Shown here in pieces: positions 31,190-33,576 of a stretch of 33,576 bases of DNA (position 1 is the first letter of the stretch; every line of letters begins with the position of its first letter). The stretch spans positions 1 to 33,576 of the forward strand of contig JAQBPK010000213.1 of assembly GCA_028287565.1 (NCBI GenBank), written 5' to 3'. Source of the stretch: Vulcanimicrobiota bacterium (GTDB taxonomy: Bacteria; Vulcanimicrobiota; Vulcanimicrobiia; Vulcanimicrobiales; Vulcanimicrobiaceae). The translations under genes and the position numbers were made by a program. Under the pieces are notes generated by a model, which was not told where the DNA came from, made no database searches, and worked only from the letters and a program-made list of their open reading frames with translations.

Positions 31190-32203
31190 TTGAGTCAGCC
31201 GCTGAACCCCAAAGATGCAATCTTCTACGGGTCGTTCGTTCAGGCCGCGTACGCGATGTTTTTGGCCGACGACACGAACTTGCGTCCCGATCCGGCCGGC
31301 AGAGGCGTTCCGGACGGCTGGGACGTCGTCGCGTGGATCACGATGAAGGACTTCTTCCTATTCCGCTCATTCGAGAAGTTCTACGGCATCCTGGCGGAAA
31401 AGCGCGACAGCCCGAGCTCGTACGTCCTTGCGATCCGCGGCACGGAAGAGGCGATTGAATGGTTCGACGACGCGAACGCGTTTTTGGTGCCCTTCGACCA
31501 CGTGCAAGGCGCGGGCTTCGTGCACAAGGGCTTCATGACGATCTACGACACCATTAAAGTGACGCCGCGCGAGCCGGCACTAGCGGTGGAGCGCGCCGCG
31601 CCGAACGCGCCGGCCGCTGCAGCCGCTTTGGCACAGCCAACCGGATCGTTCGCCGATCAAATCGCGCAAGTCGTCAGCCGGCGCAGCGCGGCCAAACGTC
31701 CGACACAGGCGCTTGCGCACGACGTTTCGCTTGCCGGCGCCGAGGTGGTCGTTGCCGGACATAGCCTCGGTGCCGCGCTCGCGACGTTGTACGTGGTCGA
31801 GAACACGAAGAAGCACGTAATCGCGAACCCGTTGGTGTGCACGTTCGCATCCCCGCGCGTCGGCGATCAAACCTTCGTCGATACCTTCAATGGCTTCGGG
31901 CTCACGTCGTGGCGAATCGAGAACGTCCCGGATTGGGCGCCGGATCTTCCGCCCGACGTATGGGGCTATCGTCACGTCGATGCGGTGACCCTCGTCGACT
32001 CCAGCGCCGCGGTCCAGCCGACGCTCGCGTGCTCGCATGCGATCACGACGTACTTCCACATGCTCGATCCGGCCCAGCCGGTGAGGCCGGACTGTGCGCT
32101 CACCGCGGAGGAGGCGCAGCGTTTGCGCGACCAGCTTCCCGATCCGGCGACCGCCGATCAGGAAGGGAATGCCATCTCAGGCGTGCACACCGGCGACGCC
32201 TGA
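31190..32203 (+). CDS. Lipase class 3 family alpha/beta hydrolase
   Basis: A 337-aa protein from TTG 31190 (GAGG about 7-8 bases upstream). The nucleophile elbow is VAGHSLGAALATL with Ser192; likely triad partners are Asp248 (NVPDWAPDLPP) and His283 (CSHAITTYFHML). An upstream block, YVLAIRGTEEAIEWFDDANA, with HKGFMTIYD, is typical of class 3 lipases. Residues about 125-180 are an Ala/Pro-rich insertion between this block and the nucleophile, possibly a mobile lid. No signal peptide or lipobox is seen, so it may be cytosolic or exported by another route. Such enzymes hydrolyse acylglycerols or related esters; the substrate is not known. Confidence 0.88.
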   Translation: MSQPLNPKDAIFYGSFVQAAYAMFLADDTNLRPDPAGRGVPDGWDVVAWITMKDFFLFRSFEKFYGILAEKRDSPSSYVLAIRGTEEAIEWFDDANAFLVPFDHVQGAGFVHKGFMTIYDTIKVTPREPALAVERAAPNAPAAAAALAQPTGSFADQIAQVVSRRSAAKRPTQALAHDVSLAGAEVVVAGHSLGAALATLYVVENTKKHVIANPLVCTFASPRVGDQTFVDTFNGFGLTSWRIENVPDWAPDLPPDVWGYRHVDAVTLVDSSAAVQPTLACSHAITTYFHMLDPAQPVRPDCALTAEEAQRLRDQLPDPATADQEGNAISGVHTGDA

Positions 32204-32886
32204 CGAGTCGCGCTAGCGCGCGGACGTGGTCGTGCTCGCTCCGATTCCGAGCGTTGCATAGAACGGCCCCGGATCGAGCTGCTCACCGTCGCAACCACGG
32301 CGAAGTTCGGCATGGCCGCTCTCATCTCACGCTTCACCGGCTTGTCGTTGCGACACGAGCTCGCGCAGCTTGCGCTCGCGTTCGGTGGCGGCGGTTCGGG
32401 TCCAGTCGATCCCGAAGCGTGTGAACGGGCCGCTTCGTTGCGGATTAACTTGCGCACGTTATTGCGGTGCGTTCGATCCGTCGATGGTATAGCACAATTT
32501 CGCTGTTTGGGGAATACCTCATCGATCCCGAACGCTTCGGTGACTGCCGATTCCGAATCGCTTGCCGAACGGTATCTGGCCGGCGGTATTGATGACAGCG
32601 CTATTATAGCCGGTTCCGTTCGTCGCGCGGAACAGCGAATGGAAGACCGGCATGATCGTGCCGTTGATCTGACCCCGCCGGGAGCTCGTTCATACACCAC
32701 TCCGGGGGGACATGATCCTCCTTTGACGACGTACCCTGGGATCACGCCGCGCCGTTGTGCGATGGTGAATACCTGCGCGAGCGCAATTACAGCAATCCAT
32801 CGGCGCACGCGACGAGACGCCCGGTTCTCGGACGTGGCTGCGGCGTCGACGGCTCTGGACAATTCTTTTGAGGTTGGCAGTTTCAC
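32158..32886 (-). pseudogene. AbiEii-type nucleotidyltransferase toxin remnant
   Basis: The GTG at 32886 overlaps the AbiEi-like gene stop (GTGA), as in AbiE toxin-antitoxin operons. The first 58 codons (32713-32886) resemble the start of AbiEii/AbiGii-type toxins: MKLPTSKELSRAV, a helical stretch, then GYVVKGGS, the KGG motif of the nucleotidyltransferase. After that the reading frame continues without stop to 32158 but becomes Arg/Ser/Pro-rich with no conserved Asp-x-Asp catalytic pair, so the rest looks frameshifted or replaced. In other frames of the same strand there are protein-like fragments ending in stops (for example around 32580-32690 and 32220-32330). I read it as a decayed gene. 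Confidence in AbiEii is moderate. Confidence 0.5.
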
Positions 32887-33386
32887 GGCTGAGTTGCGAG
32901 AATGGACAGGAGGCGTTCATCCATCGACCGCAACGCTGCAACGTTACGCCGTTCCGTGCTCGTCAACAAGGCTTCGGTCCGGGATTCTTTGAGCACTTCA
33001 TCGAGGAATTGAAGACTGTTACCATCCATGACCAGATCGACTAGAGTTCGATAGAGGGTCGTAACGGGCAAGCCGGAGACGGTAGTGAGATCGGAGCTTT
33101 CGTAGTCGCGACGGTGGATCCGGACGCTGCGCGGCGCGTCGCGCCTCAATCGAAGCCTCCGGGGTACCGTTATGTCAACCGCGCTCGGGTTGACCGTGGA
33201 CACCTCGTAAAGGCTGAGTGCGGTGCCGTCGGAGATCACGGCCGAGGACTCAGTACGTTGAACGCTCGGCCACAGGACTGCCCGCCAAAGCTCCGCCGAA
33301 GCGCTCTTGTGCCGCGGCGGAAACGGACTGCGCGCGGCATAGCCGCAAGGCGGTGCGTCTGTACCGGATAAGCAATAGAGCGCCAC
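32883..33386 (-). pseudogene. AbiEi-like antitoxin, N-terminally truncated
   Basis: A 167-aa open frame from GTG 33386. The middle matches the AbiEi/COG5340 family (antitoxin and regulator of AbiE-type systems): SAELWRAVLW, AVISDGTALSLYEVSTVNP, VDITVPRRLRLRRDAP, and SGLPVTTLYRTLVDLVMDG. The N-terminal winged-helix part normally placed before this region is missing: an in-frame TAG lies about 75-80 bases upstream of the GTG and no other frame supplies a clear helix-turn-helix. It is therefore probably truncated or degenerate. It overlaps by four bases the AbiEii-like remnant. GC is lower than average, consistent with acquisition. Whether the shortened protein is still made is unknown. Confidence 0.6.
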
Positions 33387-33552
33387 GCGAAACCCGGCCC
33401 GCCAAGCTTGACCCGAAGTGGAGACGATGGACGCCGCGGAGACCTAGGACGATCGTACTACCACGGCGACGCTTGTCGCATGGTACACTGTCCGACATCA
33501 GCTTCCCTCGGGACGCAGCAGCACACCGAGCGCTGAAAAGGGTGAATTCCAG

Positions 33553-33576
33553 ATGCGAAAGTTCGCGTTCGTCATC
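33553..33576 (+). CDS. Start of an unidentified gene (partial)
   Basis: ATG 33553 begins MRKFAFVI and runs off the window. AAGGGTG (33537-33543) is about 9 bases upstream. The first residues would suit a signal peptide, but eight codons are too few to assign anything. Confidence 0.35.

Noticed and set aside
32312-32992. 226-codon plus-strand frame over the AbiE region
   Set aside because: It runs antisense to the AbiEi/AbiEii-like frames, lacks family similarity and has no ribosome-binding site.
1-33576. CRISPR array, tRNA, rRNA or insertion sequence
   Set aside because: No regularly spaced direct repeats with spacers, no tRNA T-loop pattern, no rRNA and no transposase frame were seen by eye.

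Overview
High-GC bacterial chromosome (about two thirds GC by eye) with dense, often overlapping genes and frequent GTG/TTG starts. The gene order trmD-rplS-lepB-rbgA-rnhB-yraN and the MalT-like regulator with a C-terminal winged helix plus BTAD domain suggest an uncultivated high-GC lineage, possibly Candidatus Eremiobacterota. That placement is an inference; no rRNA is present to test it, and I saw no tRNA gene.

Layout. (1) 1-6729 is a molybdenum-hydroxylase region: the end of an IorB-type subunit, a MocA-like nucleotidyltransferase, and a three-subunit PaoABC-type aldehyde oxidoreductase on the minus strand. Between mocA and the pao operon sits a markedly lower-GC two-gene cassette (1015-2930): a DUF5131 (phage Gp37/Gp68) protein with a C-x6-C-x2-C motif, and its partner TcmP. 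(2) 6830-9923 holds rplU-prp (without rpmA), small membrane or unknown proteins, a lytic transglycosylase, a TatA/B-like protein with a Tyr-Asp pentapeptide tail, and a lone Clp-N-like protein. (3) 9923-17719 is housekeeping: a TPR protein, trmD, rplS, two signal peptidases, rbgA, rnhB, yraN, a soluble Ser/Thr kinase, a small membrane protein and a MATE exporter. (4) 17808-24542 is a cluster of mostly unrecognised genes: a 103-aa protein translationally coupled to a radical SAM protein, a 197-aa protein, a large STAND/SARP-like regulator, a 210-aa protein and a C39/papain-like cysteine peptidase. (5) 24649-28299 is a ribose-type sugar ABC transporter. (6) 28857-32203 holds comM, two small secreted proteins and a class 3 lipase. 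(7) 32158-33386 contains a decayed AbiE-type toxin-antitoxin locus; the first codons of another gene close the window.

The best candidate for an undescribed system is region 4. Two copies of GTAACC-N5-GTAACC (11-bp period, the spacing of SARP operators) lie in the promoter of the radical SAM operon and in the divergent promoter beside the regulator gene, which ties these genes into one inferred regulon. The DUF5131-TcmP cassette is the second: the families are known, but I know of no established function.
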